This document shows, piece after piece, positions 10,390 to 19,418 of a stretch of DNA of 22,081 bases. The stretch is from a virus. The stretch lies in the IMG/VR virus record IMGVR_UViG_3300034062_004841, positions 1-22,081 of that record; one strand, 5' to 3'. Each line of letters begins with the position of its first letter. Within the stretch, counting starts at the first letter, position 1. The notes beneath the pieces are model-generated. The model saw only the letters and a program-made list of their open reading frames with translations, was not told the DNA's origin and did not search any database. Position numbers and translations under genes: made by a program.

Positions 10390-12548
10390 TACAGATTACC
10401 CTCGCTAACCCAAGTCCCCGGCGTTCCAGCGACCGTGCAGACCCAAGACTTAGGCTGGCCAACAGCCGGTGCGTTGTTATAGCGCCGCTCTCCAACCACC
10501 CAAGCCCCCGTCGTCGGAGCCGCTGCGCCATAGGAAACCGATATGGCTGGCGCTTCGTAATGGCTGATAATCCGGCAAGCAGCGGGAAGCGACAACCCCA
10601 CGCCGGTCGTGGCAAAGTTTGTCTCCGCATACTCCGTAATTGTTGAGCTTTCCGCCCGATAGATATTGATGCCCGAAAACGACGGGTTAATGATCGTAAC
10701 TTTGCCCGAGTTCTCATAGAACACCGAACGGCTGTCGCCCGCCCCTCCCGTGTTGCCGACAAACGAAGGGCTGTCCAGATAGACAGACGAACCCGCAAAA
10801 TAGGCGGCACTGCCCGACGCGCGGTTTGACCGGAACGTGTCATTACGGCTCTCGGTCGTCGCGGGGTTCCCCGCGTCCATGACAAAGCTATCTTGCGCCG
10901 TGGATGCATACACGTTGTTTGCACTGTCGATATTGACGGTGTAGGTCGCCGCCCCCGAGTTTGTAAGCACAAACGCTTGCAGGGCGCCCGCCGTCATGTC
11001 GTTGTTTCGCATACGCAAGCGAGTGATCGAACATCCGGTCGCTCCCGAGTTTCGCGGCTGCAACCGGACACCCCCGCCTGCGGTCAACACATAGTTTCCG
11101 CTGAAATCCAGCGTCGTAATGACCAAATTCGTTTGCGTTGGCGTTACAGACAGCGCCACGCTTGAGCCGCTCAAACCACGAAACACATTGTTCGTGATGA
11201 TGTAAAAATCGCTGCTGATTTCTTGAAAAATGTTCAGCAGCGGCGTGGCTTGATTGCCTGTTATTGTGTTGTTTGAAATAGTCAGATTAATGCCAGCCGT
11301 AAGCACACCTTCTGCAAAATTGTTCGTTATCGTGCAGTATTCGCAATTGCCGTGCAGGTCGAGTGACATTGTATTGGCTTCGGATGGATGCATCCGACAG
11401 GTGTTGCCGTCAATCAAAACGTAGCGGGCAGGCTCCGCGCCGCCTGTTGCAATGTTGTGCCGGGCTTCCGACAGATCATTATTTACCACCTTCAAGTTTT
11501 GACCTGACCCGACCGAAATGCTGTATGAGGTTCCGGTTCCGGTATACCAGCCGTCCGAAACTTGGCACCCCGAAATGACGCCGCCATAGAAGTAATCGGC
11601 AGAAATACCCGCGTATCTCGCCCCGCGCACGACGCAGTTAATGATGCTCGGGTTTCTGGCGTAAGCCGCCGTGAGGCAAAGCTGATTGGCGTTCATTTGG
11701 AACGTCAAGCCCTCGACAGTCACATTCGGCATGGCGAGGCGATGAACCGTCGTAGTCGCAGCGGTGTAACCGTCAAACAGCGGAGACGAAAGATTAAGCG
11801 TCGTTCCCGCTACGCTCCGAACTTCGGCCAGTTCGCCCTTGTAGTAGGTCGCCCGCGTCGGGTTCCACAGGTCCGTTGACGTGATGAGGACGATTTCGCC
11901 CGCGACCGCGCCGATTGCGGAAGTGGTTGCAATCGACAGCGCCCCCTTAGCGGGGCTGGCGCTCAACAGGCTAGAGGTCAAACGCTGGCCACCCAACTTG
12001 AACAGCGTCGTGTCGCCGGGCGATCCGCCCGTCACAGACGATCCGTTGATAGTCGCGCCGTAGCCGATCAGGTGGACGTTGGCCGAGTTGCCGAACAGTT
12101 GCGAGATAGCCGCAGAAATCAAATAGGTGCCGGGAGGGAACAGCAGAGTTCCACCGCCAGCCGTTGCGAGGGCCGCAAGGGCCGCTGCTATTTCGGCAGT
12201 ATCATCAGCCACCCCGTCTCCGACCGCGCCGAAGTCCTTAACGGACACGGCGTCCCGCAGTTTGGCTTGGCCCGTGCGCGTAACAGCGCCAGCGCCCGAC
12301 TGGATAAAATCCACGAACGACGACGCGATTTGCCCCAGCGCCACAAGGAAGGCGCTATTGTTCGCCGTGGCCAGCAGGGTCCGCGTAAACGCGGTGCCAA
12401 TGACCGTGTTAACGTAAGTGCCAAGAACGGAAGCCGTTGTGCGCTTGGCTGGACCAGGCGAACGGTAAACAGCCAACACATCGCTATCCACCACCGGGGC
12501 GGTTAGTGCCTGAAGTTCAGGAAAAGTCTTACGGGGCGTATCGACCAT
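10389..12548 (-). CDS. Tailspike, pectate-lyase-like right-handed beta-helix
   Basis: This 719-residue protein has an N-terminal part (1-95) likely for attachment to the tail. It then has SVKDFGAVGDGVADDTAEI (102-120), the hallmark of the pectate-lyase superfamily (PF12708-type) domain of phage spikes, followed by a long region of repeated N-rich turns (ISNNTITGN, VVNNDLSEARHN, LDFSGNY) typical of a right-handed beta-helix to about residue 600. The last 60 residues (APTTGAWVVGERRYNNAP...GTPGTWVSEG) match a common C-terminal module of phage fibres. Such trimeric spikes bind and often cut surface polysaccharide, setting the host range; the sugar cannot be predicted. It starts at ATG 12548, behind AAGGGA, nine bases after the fibre gene. 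Confidence 0.9.
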   Translation of the reverse strand: MVDTPRKTFPELQALTAPVVDSDVLAVYRSPGPAKRTTASVLGTYVNTVIGTAFTRTLLATANNSAFLVALGQIASSFVDFIQSGAGAVTRTGQAKLRDAVSVKDFGAVGDGVADDTAEIAAALAALATAGGGTLLFPPGTYLISAAISQLFGNSANVHLIGYGATINGSSVTGGSPGDTTLFKLGGQRLTSSLLSASPAKGALSIATTSAIGAVAGEIVLITSTDLWNPTRATYYKGELAEVRSVAGTTLNLSSPLFDGYTAATTTVHRLAMPNVTVEGLTFQMNANQLCLTAAYARNPSIINCVVRGARYAGISADYFYGGVISGCQVSDGWYTGTGTSYSISVGSGQNLKVVNNDLSEARHNIATGGAEPARYVLIDGNTCRMHPSEANTMSLDLHGNCEYCTITNNFAEGVLTAGINLTISNNTITGNQATPLLNIFQEISSDFYIITNNVFRGLSGSSVALSVTPTQTNLVITTLDFSGNYVLTAGGGVRLQPRNSGATGCSITRLRMRNNDMTAGALQAFVLTNSGAATYTVNIDSANNVYASTAQDSFVMDAGNPATTESRNDTFRSNRASGSAAYFAGSSVYLDSPSFVGNTGGAGDSRSVFYENSGKVTIINPSFSGINIYRAESSTITEYAETNFATTGVGLSLPAACRIISHYEAPAISVSYGAAAPTTGAWVVGERRYNNAPAVGQPKSWVCTVAGTPGTWVSEGNL

Positions 12549-12557
12549 TTTAGTCCC

Positions 12558-13811
12558 TTAGAACTTGATAATAAACATGAGGGCAATGTTACGCGGGCGT
12601 GTCTCACTACCGCCTGTTGAGGCCGTGTTGTATGGCGTAATGGTTTCCGCACCGCCCGTGCCAGTCGTAGTCAATCCTGCCCCAGTGTCATCGGTTGCAG
12701 ACGGAGGCGTAACGCTGTGAACGTGCGCTTCAAGCTCGTCAGCTTGCGCCGAACCAAACGCGCGAGCCGGATCAATGCCCCGCCCGTTATCCCAGCCACG
12801 GGCAAACTCGCCGCGCATATCGGGCAGTCGGAAATCAGTGCCAGCCTCACCGCCCGTATTAAACGTCGTGCCGATGGCCGCAAACAAACCGGCATAAGTC
12901 GTGCGCGACACCACCGCTGCGTTACATTCCAGCCAGCCTGCCGGGGCCGTATTAGCCGCATACATTGTGATGGAACCGACCGGAACCGCAGCCGCAAACG
13001 TGCCAGCCGCGCTAAGGAAGCGAGCCGCAGCCGTATCGCCAGCAGCCGGGGCGGGAACTAGGCCCTTAGTGCCACCCGATCCGCTATCACCCACAACCGC
13101 GCTAAGGATTGTGGTCGCTTGAGCGCCGGTCAAATCTTCCACAACACCCGTGCCAGCCGTCACCCGGCCCTTGATTGTGGCCGTGGCGACCGTCGCCAGC
13201 TTGGCATTCGTGAACGATGCGTCAGGAACGGTCACAGTCGAGGTGAACGTAGCCGTGCCGTTAAAGGTCTGGTTGCCCGTAAAGGTGCCAACCGCCGCAA
13301 CCGACAGCGTATCCGTGCCAGCGTTGCCGATGGTCGTGTTACCGTTGACGGTCAGGTCGCCCGTGACGGTCTGGTTTCCAGCAAACGTCACACCGAGAGG
13401 GAACGTCACGCCCGACGACGTAGCCGACAGAACAGCCACACCGCCACAAACCAGCGTGGCAGAGTTCGCAGCCGGGAAATAGAAGCCGGTGTCCGTGTCG
13501 CCAATCACGGCAATCGACGGCGCCGTAATCAAACCATCGGAAACGCGGATGCCTTGAGCAAACGGAATAACCGCAGCAGCAGGCGTCTGGCCATCGGATG
13601 CCAGCGATTGCGTCAGCGCCGTCGCAAGGTCCGCAAGCGTCGCGTTCCAATCGTCCGACAGGATGGCGGTTTCCGGAACCGCAGGGTTCCATGTGTTTGA
13701 TGGGGGCGAATATGAGCCACTTCCGTTGCGCGCGATAGCTAACTCTCCTGTCTTTTCAACACGTTGCGCTTGTTGCGCGCGTTCTGTTTTATGGCCTTGC
13801 AGCGCATACAA
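12558..13811 (-). CDS. Tail fibre with C-terminal collar domain; start codon uncertain
   Basis: The protein has an N-terminal AIARNGSGSYSPPSNTWNPA segment that normally follows an initiator Met in phage fibres, a repeat region rich in Gly/Thr/Val (TVTGDLTVNGNTTIG), DTDTGFYFP, and a C-terminal tail-collar domain (VGSITMYAANTAPAGWLECN, FRLPDMRGEFARGWD). Homology says translation should start just before AIARN, but the codon there is TTA (13742-13740), overlapping the stop of the HNH gene. AGGAGA (13749-13744) is seven bases from an ATC codon (13736-13734). The only standard in-frame start is TTG at 13811, which adds 24 residues read out of frame in the HNH gene; I give that coordinate. From ATC it would have 392 residues. 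Confidence 0.85.
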   Translation of the reverse strand: MYALQGHKTERAQQAQRVEKTGELAIARNGSGSYSPPSNTWNPAVPETAILSDDWNATLADLATALTQSLASDGQTPAAAVIPFAQGIRVSDGLITAPSIAVIGDTDTGFYFPAANSATLVCGGVAVLSATSSGVTFPLGVTFAGNQTVTGDLTVNGNTTIGNAGTDTLSVAAVGTFTGNQTFNGTATFTSTVTVPDASFTNAKLATVATATIKGRVTAGTGVVEDLTGAQATTILSAVVGDSGSGGTKGLVPAPAAGDTAAARFLSAAGTFAAAVPVGSITMYAANTAPAGWLECNAAVVSRTTYAGLFAAIGTTFNTGGEAGTDFRLPDMRGEFARGWDNGRGIDPARAFGSAQADELEAHVHSVTPPSATDDTGAGLTTTGTGGAETITPYNTASTGGSETRPRNIALMFIIKF

Positions 13812-14236
13812 TAACGCCAGCCTTGCGCAGTTTTTCCCGCCGTGAGCGCGTATTCATGCCCTTGCGGACAATGTGTTTTGGCTCTCTGCCGCGCCCCATT
13901 AGCGGAACCACCGAACGTCAGCCCGACCTTAGAAGCGCGGCGCATATTCTCTTCGCGCGTTACCGCCTCAAGGTGAGCGGGGTTCACGCAGGCGGGAATG
14001 TTACACTTGTGGTCAATCTCCAATCCGGGCGGGACAGGCTCGCAGAACAGCGCATAAGCGGCGCGGTGCGCTTGCGTTTCTCCGGTCTGGTTCTTGTCGC
14101 GGAAACGCCCATATCCGGGGCCTCCGTCGTCCGATGCGGACCACAACCAACAACCGCCGTTCGGGTCAAACTCGACCTTGCTCATAAACCTGTTGTGCAG
14201 GTCTTTGCGCGGCTTGTAGGGGCGGACCGCTCCCAT
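13739..14236 (-). CDS. HNH homing endonuclease with C-terminal zinc finger
   Basis: This 165-residue protein has the free-standing phage HNH layout: GGCWLWSASDDGGPGYGRF (27-45), HRAAY (57-61), the catalytic LEIDHKCNIPACVNPAHLE (72-90; Asp75-His76, Cys78/Cys83 zinc ligands, Asn85, His88) and a C-terminal zinc ribbon with CPQGH (123-127) and CMRC (143-146). These enzymes move by cutting empty sites. It lies between the large internal virion gene and the tail fibre gene, begins two bases after the former (ATG 14236, AGAGGA site within it), and its stop codon TAG at 13741-13739 occupies the place where the fibre gene should start. It is probably an intergenic intruder that has altered expression of its neighbour. 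Confidence 0.9.
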   Translation of the reverse strand: MGAVRPYKPRKDLHNRFMSKVEFDPNGGCWLWSASDDGGPGYGRFRDKNQTGETQAHRAAYALFCEPVPPGLEIDHKCNIPACVNPAHLEAVTREENMRRASKVGLTFGGSANGARQRAKTHCPQGHEYALTAGKTAQGWRYCMRCKAIKQNARNKRNVLKRQES

Positions 14237-14238
14237 AT

Positions 14239-16572
14239 CTAGTCCTCTTGTCCAGCCGCGACCGCTACGCCCGCACGAATGCGGTTAGCGCCACGGGGAC
14301 GGTTGAGCGCACGGGTCAGCCGCGCGTTGAAATCTTCGGAGTTAGCCATCAGCAGATCGGCTAGTGTTTCGGCGTTGCGGCGGGCCACAATGTCATCAAT
14401 CCCTGTCGCAATCCGACCTGGAATTCCGGGGATGTTTGCGACAGAGCGAACCGCGCCACTAGCCACGTTTCCGCCCGCCATTTGACGCTGGATGTCTTGA
14501 TTAAACGCCGTATCGGAACCCGCGCGGTGACGCTGGCCCGTTGCCTGCAATACCTCGACAAGCTGCGCCATCGGGTCAGAACCGCGAGCTGGCATCGCGT
14601 TGACGCTCAAGGGTGGGAACGCCATGTTAGGGTCAGGACGGTTTACAACGTCAAGCGCCCCCATGATGGTCCGGCGTTGTTCTGGATTGCCAAAAGCGCG
14701 AGCGGCAAAATTCGCACCGCCGAATTGGTTAGCGCCCGTGGCCAATTCTTGTTGCGCTTCCATCGCTTGACGCGCCAGTTGTTGACGAACAAGCGGGCCA
14801 CCAACAGACGGGTCAATCTCACCCATCAGTTCTAGCGCACGGGCGGTTTCAGCAGCTTGACCCTCAAACGGCATCGACGGAAACAACGCTTCCGTTTGCC
14901 CAGTGAGATTTGGCTGAACATCAGATTGACCGGCAATAGTGCCAATAGGCCCGCGCCGAAGCGGCTCAACAAATGCCTGCCGTCCCGTTGCTACGGTTTG
15001 TCGTGCTGCGGCAAACTCAGGCGATGTCGCCCCCGCCAGTTGTCGCGCCAGAGCTGCGGCTTGTTCGCGTTGCGCCGCCAGCGTGTAGTTGCCCGTTGGA
15101 TTCATTACGCCGGGCCGCGCTTGCTCGCCCATCGTGTCAAGCTGCTGAATGACGCGATTTACGGTCGAAAGGTCTTCAGGGCCGCCCGTGACAAGCGGAG
15201 CAAGCTCTTCATTTCCCATAAGTTGCGCCGACGCGGTGCGGTAAGATGCGTTGGCTTGCAGCCGCGCAAGGTCCGCTGGGTCTAGCGTCTGTCCGGGCAG
15301 TTGAGCGTATAGCGGTTCAGCGCTTTCATTTACGCGCTGGCGCATTGTGTTAAGCACATTTTCCGCTGCGCTTTGTGCTTGTCCAGCAAGCTCGCCCGGC
15401 TCAACGCTTGGCGCAATCTGGTTCAGCCGCGACTCGATAGCGCCTTGCACTTGAGCGGGACGATTGGCGAACATCGGGGCCATGCGCGTCGTCTGGCCTT
15501 CGACCACACGCTGCAACCGACCCAGACCTGACCCGCCGCCCGTGACTTGCTGAATGGCCTCCGCGTTGGTTAGGTCAATGCCCATCGCTTCCGCGTCACG
15601 CCGAAGCGCCGTTGCCAGTTGCAAGTTTTGCGGAGTTACGCCTTCCGCCGCATTGCGGAGGGAAATGTCAGCCCCGCCGCGAACCGCGCCCGCGCCACCA
15701 ACGGCTAGACCGCCACCCAAACCACCGAGCAAGCGGGCGATGTTTTCCGCGCCTGTATCACGCTCACCGCCGCTCATGCCACGCGCAATCTGGCCAGCAG
15801 TTTCGCTAGTAAATGCGGGGACCGCTACGGATGCGCCCCTTGCAAGGGCAGAACCGGGTGCCAGCGCACCGGGCAGAAACTCGCCAAAGGTCCGCGAGTA
15901 TTCACCTGCAACGGTCTGCGGCTGATAATAATCGTAACCAATCTGATTGCGAATGGCCTGATTCATTTGTTCGCCAGTCGGGCCAACAATGCCAAATCCG
16001 GGCATATTTTGGCCCAGCGATTGCTCGCCGTAAATCATCTGGCCGATTGTGCCTTGCATACCAGCAAGGCCGGTCAGTCCCTCAACCACGCCGGTCGGAA
16101 GCGATTTGGCCATGTCAGTGCCAACGTCTGAGTTTTCCTCGATAAACAGACCGGGCCGAATTTCTTCCGTCCCCGGCCCACCGGCGCCCGGGCGCGCATC
16201 ACGCATCATTCGTGACACTTCACCGTTGGGAAGCCTGACATACATTCCCGCGTTCAAATACGCCAAATCTTCCGGCGAAAGCGTTTGAAGGTCGATAGGG
16301 TCTAGCCGCGTTCCTTGGGCGCCAAACGCCGCTCGATTAGCAGCCGCCTCTTGCTCTCCAATGGTATCCAACGGGGCAGACGGATAAATGCCGTTATCTT
16401 GCGGCAACAATTCCGGCTGAAACGGCACGTCTGCGTCGTCTTCGCCCGCCGGTCCTGTTGGCGGCGGCGCTTGGCGTCGGTTGCGGTTAGTCGAAATAGG
16501 CAGCGCAATGTCCGCGTAAGGGTCGCCCGCTTGCACTGGCGTAGCAATGTCCGCGTAGGGGTCTTGGCGCAT
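14239..16572 (-). CDS. Large internal virion / DNA-ejection-like protein
   Basis: This 777-residue protein begins with two copies of a DPYADIA motif (residues about 4-10 and 17-23), which I have seen at the N-terminus of large phage structural proteins. It then has a Pro-rich segment, a central Gly/Ala-rich part with a weakly hydrophobic region (LARLLGGLGGGLAVGGAGAV, about 280-300) and a long helical, Gln/Ala-rich C-terminal half. Size, composition and position after the tail-tube genes of a short-tailed phage suggest an internal virion protein that helps pass DNA through the cell envelope. No lytic transglycosylase motif is visible. Its ATG at 16572 shares a base with the previous stop (TAATG). 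The role is inferred from context. Confidence 0.75.
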   Translation of the reverse strand: MRQDPYADIATPVQAGDPYADIALPISTNRNRRQAPPPTGPAGEDDADVPFQPELLPQDNGIYPSAPLDTIGEQEAAANRAAFGAQGTRLDPIDLQTLSPEDLAYLNAGMYVRLPNGEVSRMMRDARPGAGGPGTEEIRPGLFIEENSDVGTDMAKSLPTGVVEGLTGLAGMQGTIGQMIYGEQSLGQNMPGFGIVGPTGEQMNQAIRNQIGYDYYQPQTVAGEYSRTFGEFLPGALAPGSALARGASVAVPAFTSETAGQIARGMSGGERDTGAENIARLLGGLGGGLAVGGAGAVRGGADISLRNAAEGVTPQNLQLATALRRDAEAMGIDLTNAEAIQQVTGGGSGLGRLQRVVEGQTTRMAPMFANRPAQVQGAIESRLNQIAPSVEPGELAGQAQSAAENVLNTMRQRVNESAEPLYAQLPGQTLDPADLARLQANASYRTASAQLMGNEELAPLVTGGPEDLSTVNRVIQQLDTMGEQARPGVMNPTGNYTLAAQREQAAALARQLAGATSPEFAAARQTVATGRQAFVEPLRRGPIGTIAGQSDVQPNLTGQTEALFPSMPFEGQAAETARALELMGEIDPSVGGPLVRQQLARQAMEAQQELATGANQFGGANFAARAFGNPEQRRTIMGALDVVNRPDPNMAFPPLSVNAMPARGSDPMAQLVEVLQATGQRHRAGSDTAFNQDIQRQMAGGNVASGAVRSVANIPGIPGRIATGIDDIVARRNAETLADLLMANSEDFNARLTRALNRPRGANRIRAGVAVAAGQED

Positions 16573-18086
16573 TATCGCCGCGTCCTTTGGCGACCATTCA
16601 TATCAAGAAATGGCGTTCCCGGCGGAAGCGCAGCGGCTTGTTCCGGCGTCAAGCGCTCGCCTCTAGGGGCTGGTGCAGGAGCTTCGTCGCCACCCACAAT
16701 GTTACGCGGGTCGATGCCGTAGTCGTTGGCCATGCGTGTAAAGTCGGTCACGCGGTCCTGATAACTTTGTTCGTAAGTGCCGAATTGTGCGCGACCAACG
16801 GCAACAATTTCCGCCCGCTGTTGCGGGGTCAATCGCTCGCCGGTCACGACGCGGTTGTAAAGACCACGGATAGTTTCTGGCACCCCGCCAGAGTTTTGCA
16901 CGGTCGCAGCTTCGCCCTCGCGCACGGTCGAGCCGGGGTCGAAGATTTTCATAACTCCAAAGATACCGCCGACATCACCAATGCCGGTGCCTTGGGCAAG
17001 CGATGCTTCGACTTTTTGAAAGGCTTGGCGAACCGTGCGGTATTCTTGCGTTGCGCCTTGATATTCACGACGAAGCTCGCGCTCGTTCCTAATCCGATTT
17101 TCGCCTGCCGCTGGGTCTTGAGGACCGCCCGCAATCGGCGCTTCCCGCCCCCCCGCGCCCCTATACCCCGGAGACGGAGCGCGGACCACAGACGCCACGC
17201 CGCTTGGATTAATTGAGTATGTCGTTCCCTCTACCATGCCAAACGGGTCGTCTGGTCCAGCAACGACGTTTCTAGTCCGCGCAAGATCGGGAACGCCTTG
17301 CTCACCAAACAACGGAACCGGCGGCGTTGCGCCAGTCGGGTCAACCAAATACTTGACGCCGTTTTGGTCTGTAACTTCTCTCCGTTCCGCAGCGGGAGCC
17401 GACATCCGCTGACGAACCAGATCGATTTCACCCCGCACCCACGCCCCAATTGCAGGGTCGCCCGTGCGGCGAAATGCGTCAACGCCGTCCTGAATCCGGG
17501 CCATTTCACCCGGCGTAATACCGAGCGGGTTAGCAGCCGATTGAGGCGCGATTTGCGGGGCCGCTGGTGGCGCAGCTTGCGGGGCCATTTGCGGGGCATT
17601 GACAAGCGGCGCAGCGGGTTGCGGCATTGGCGGAACATCTGCCATCGGAGGCATTGCCGCAGGCATTCCAGCCGGAGCGGCTGGGGGCATGGGCGAACCC
17701 GCAACCGCTGCAACAGGGGCCGTCAGGGCCTCAACGGGCTGTTGCGGGTTGGAGACGAACGGCACCATTGGAGGCGGCACAGCGGGCGGCATATCCGTAG
17801 CAGACGGCGCACCACCGGAATCACGCAGCACGTTTGCCAGCGTCAAGCCAAGCGCATCAGCCTCACCCGTCGTCCGCCTTGCCCGTTCGTCTCGCACAGC
17901 CCGTTCAGCACGGTTTGCACTAAACTGCGTGATGCCTTGACCAAGAAGCCTAGCCGCAAGTTCGCCGTAGCCGCCCTTAATCTCAACGGGCTGGCGCTGT
18001 TCCTCAAGCAGTTTCGCCAGCATTGCGCTACGGCGCATAGCCGGTGTTTCGATCATCTGCGGGGCAGGCATGGGAGCGCGGGCCAT
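16572..18086 (-). CDS. Internal virion / structural protein with Pro-rich linker
   Basis: This 504-residue protein starts at ATG 18086 (MARAPMPAPQ), one base overlapped with the previous stop (TAATG) and six bases after GAGAGG; a TTG at 18107 would be an unlikely longer start. Residues about 90-190 are a low-complexity Pro/Ala/Met linker. The C-terminal 150 residues contain AFQKVEASLAQGTGIGD, MKIFDPGSTVREGEAATVQN and RLTPQQRAEIV, a conserved pattern in phage virion proteins that accompany DNA or form tail-associated structures. It has a charged N-terminal helix. Together with the 777-residue neighbour and the Gln-rich upstream protein it probably makes up the internal or ejection proteins. 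No catalytic site is evident. Confidence 0.72.
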   Translation of the reverse strand: MARAPMPAPQMIETPAMRRSAMLAKLLEEQRQPVEIKGGYGELAARLLGQGITQFSANRAERAVRDERARRTTGEADALGLTLANVLRDSGGAPSATDMPPAVPPPMVPFVSNPQQPVEALTAPVAAVAGSPMPPAAPAGMPAAMPPMADVPPMPQPAAPLVNAPQMAPQAAPPAAPQIAPQSAANPLGITPGEMARIQDGVDAFRRTGDPAIGAWVRGEIDLVRQRMSAPAAERREVTDQNGVKYLVDPTGATPPVPLFGEQGVPDLARTRNVVAGPDDPFGMVEGTTYSINPSGVASVVRAPSPGYRGAGGREAPIAGGPQDPAAGENRIRNERELRREYQGATQEYRTVRQAFQKVEASLAQGTGIGDVGGIFGVMKIFDPGSTVREGEAATVQNSGGVPETIRGLYNRVVTGERLTPQQRAEIVAVGRAQFGTYEQSYQDRVTDFTRMANDYGIDPRNIVGGDEAPAPAPRGERLTPEQAAALPPGTPFLDMNGRQRTRR

Positions 18087-18982
18087 TAGTTGCCTCTCAG
18101 TCCCCAAGCGCCAAGGCCTGCCGAGCCAAGACCGAACAGGCCGCTCATTAGACCGCCTTGCTGCTGCATCCGCGCGTTATAGTTTGCGTTTTGCTGGCCG
18201 AGGCTCATTTGGTTAGCCGCCAGAACGTCCGTCTGGCCTACGCCGGTTGGGCTGTATTGGATGCCTTGCGGCATACCGACTTGGCCCGTGCCTAGTAGGG
18301 CTTGAAGCTGCTGAAGGGGCTGGTTCTGGACGTAAGCCCGCTCTTGCAGGCCCTGCGTCCGCGCCTGATTACCGAATGTCCCGCCCGCAATGGCCTGTTG
18401 AATAGCGCGAGATTGCTCCGCGCCACCGGCTTGAATGGCTTGGTTTGCTGCCTCTCCGTATGCGTCAGCTCTATCTCTAGCAAAATCAGCTCGAAGGTTT
18501 CGCGTTGCCTCGCTATTCGCTCCAAGGCCCTGCGCGGCAAGACGTGCATCTTGCGACCTTTCAAGCCGCTGGAACTGCGGGTCAAGACGGCGGGTCTGAC
18601 TGGCATAAACCGAATCCTCAAACCGTTGGCGGTCAAAGTCTGGCGCGTTAAAGCCTTGCAGTTGCGGCAGGCCTTCGGTGTTCAGGCCCTGCCCAAGCGC
18701 CTCGTTTACGCGGCCAATCTGCTGGCCAGCCGTGTCGAGGGCGCTGCCGTAAACGCCGGTCGAGCGTTCGTAGTTCTGCTGTTCAAGCGGGCTGAGTGCC
18801 GTTTCTTGACGATAACCGCCGGGCGAAGACGGGTCAGCGATATACCGCACGGTCCCTTGAGGGCCGGACGTGTTGACCATGTTTAGCCGCTGCTGCTCAC
18901 GCGCCGTCGCGGTGTTTGCCGCGCTTTGAGCGTTGGCAAGTTGAACAGGGTCAGGAGCCGCTGGCGGGCGGGGCTTCGACAT
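18086..18982 (-). CDS. Gln/Ala-rich structural protein
   Basis: This 298-residue protein begins MSKPRPPAAPDPVQLANAQS. It is rich in Gln, Ala, Arg and Asn, almost wholly helical, with repeated QxxR patterns in the middle (YASQTRRLDPQFQRLERSQD, ANSEATRNLRADFARDRADA) and a Gly-rich weakly hydrophobic end (GLMSGLFGLGSAGLGAWGLR). Similar proteins occur beside nozzle and internal virion genes in other short-tailed phages, and the family may be a minor tail or internal virion protein. The start at 18982 overlaps the acetyltransferase gene by 32 bases, and the stop overlaps the next ATG. The function is inferred from position. Confidence 0.7.
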   Translation of the reverse strand: MSKPRPPAAPDPVQLANAQSAANTATAREQQRLNMVNTSGPQGTVRYIADPSSPGGYRQETALSPLEQQNYERSTGVYGSALDTAGQQIGRVNEALGQGLNTEGLPQLQGFNAPDFDRQRFEDSVYASQTRRLDPQFQRLERSQDARLAAQGLGANSEATRNLRADFARDRADAYGEAANQAIQAGGAEQSRAIQQAIAGGTFGNQARTQGLQERAYVQNQPLQQLQALLGTGQVGMPQGIQYSPTGVGQTDVLAANQMSLGQQNANYNARMQQQGGLMSGLFGLGSAGLGAWGLRGN

Positions 18983-19418
18983 TCACACGGCCTTTATTAA
19001 AGCGATGGGTTTGCCATTCGCTCTTGAGAAGGCCGGAAATGATACAGTCATCGTTGCCGTATCCACTTCGCACAGTCCCCTCATGTTTGAACCCAAACTT
19101 GATTAGGAACTGGCGAGCCTTACGCAGCTTTTTCGGCGTAAGACTGGTGATCCGGTCGCATCCAAGCTGGTCGAATGCGTAACTCAGTATGCCCGTGACA
19201 AGGCGAGGCGTCAACCAGTTCGCCCGTATCGAGGCAAAACTAACCTCAATGTTGCGATATTGAGGCTGGTATTGGTTAAAAACTACGCCGCCGATAAGAT
19301 TGTCGTGTTTATCAACCACCCCGATAGCTTCGCACGGCCCCCAGTCCAGTCCATGCCCAATCTGGTCCGCTACCCATTGAGCGACAAGCGGGGAGAACGG
19401 GCCGGAGACTAGCCTCAA
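18951..19418 (-). CDS. GNAT-like acetyltransferase within the tail cassette
   Basis: The 155-residue protein follows the GNAT fold: an initial helix, strands at AIGVVDKHDNLIGGVVF (31-47), a strand NIEVSFAS (56-63), a helix TPRLVTGILSYAFDQLGC (70-87), a strand DRITSLT (88-94) and the characteristic KKLRKARQFLIKFGFKHEGT (96-115), in which ARQFLIKFGF matches the A-x-x-x-L-x-x-x-G-F signature of acetyl-CoA binding N-acetyltransferases. The usual QxxGxG/A loop is not well preserved, so activity is uncertain. It is coupled to the nozzle gene (ATGA at 19418-19415). Acetyltransferases in this position occur in other podoviruses, with unknown targets. Confidence 0.8.
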   Translation of the reverse strand: MRLVSGPFSPLVAQWVADQIGHGLDWGPCEAIGVVDKHDNLIGGVVFNQYQPQYRNIEVSFASIRANWLTPRLVTGILSYAFDQLGCDRITSLTPKKLRKARQFLIKFGFKHEGTVRSGYGNDDCIISGLLKSEWQTHRFNKGRVNVEAPPASGS

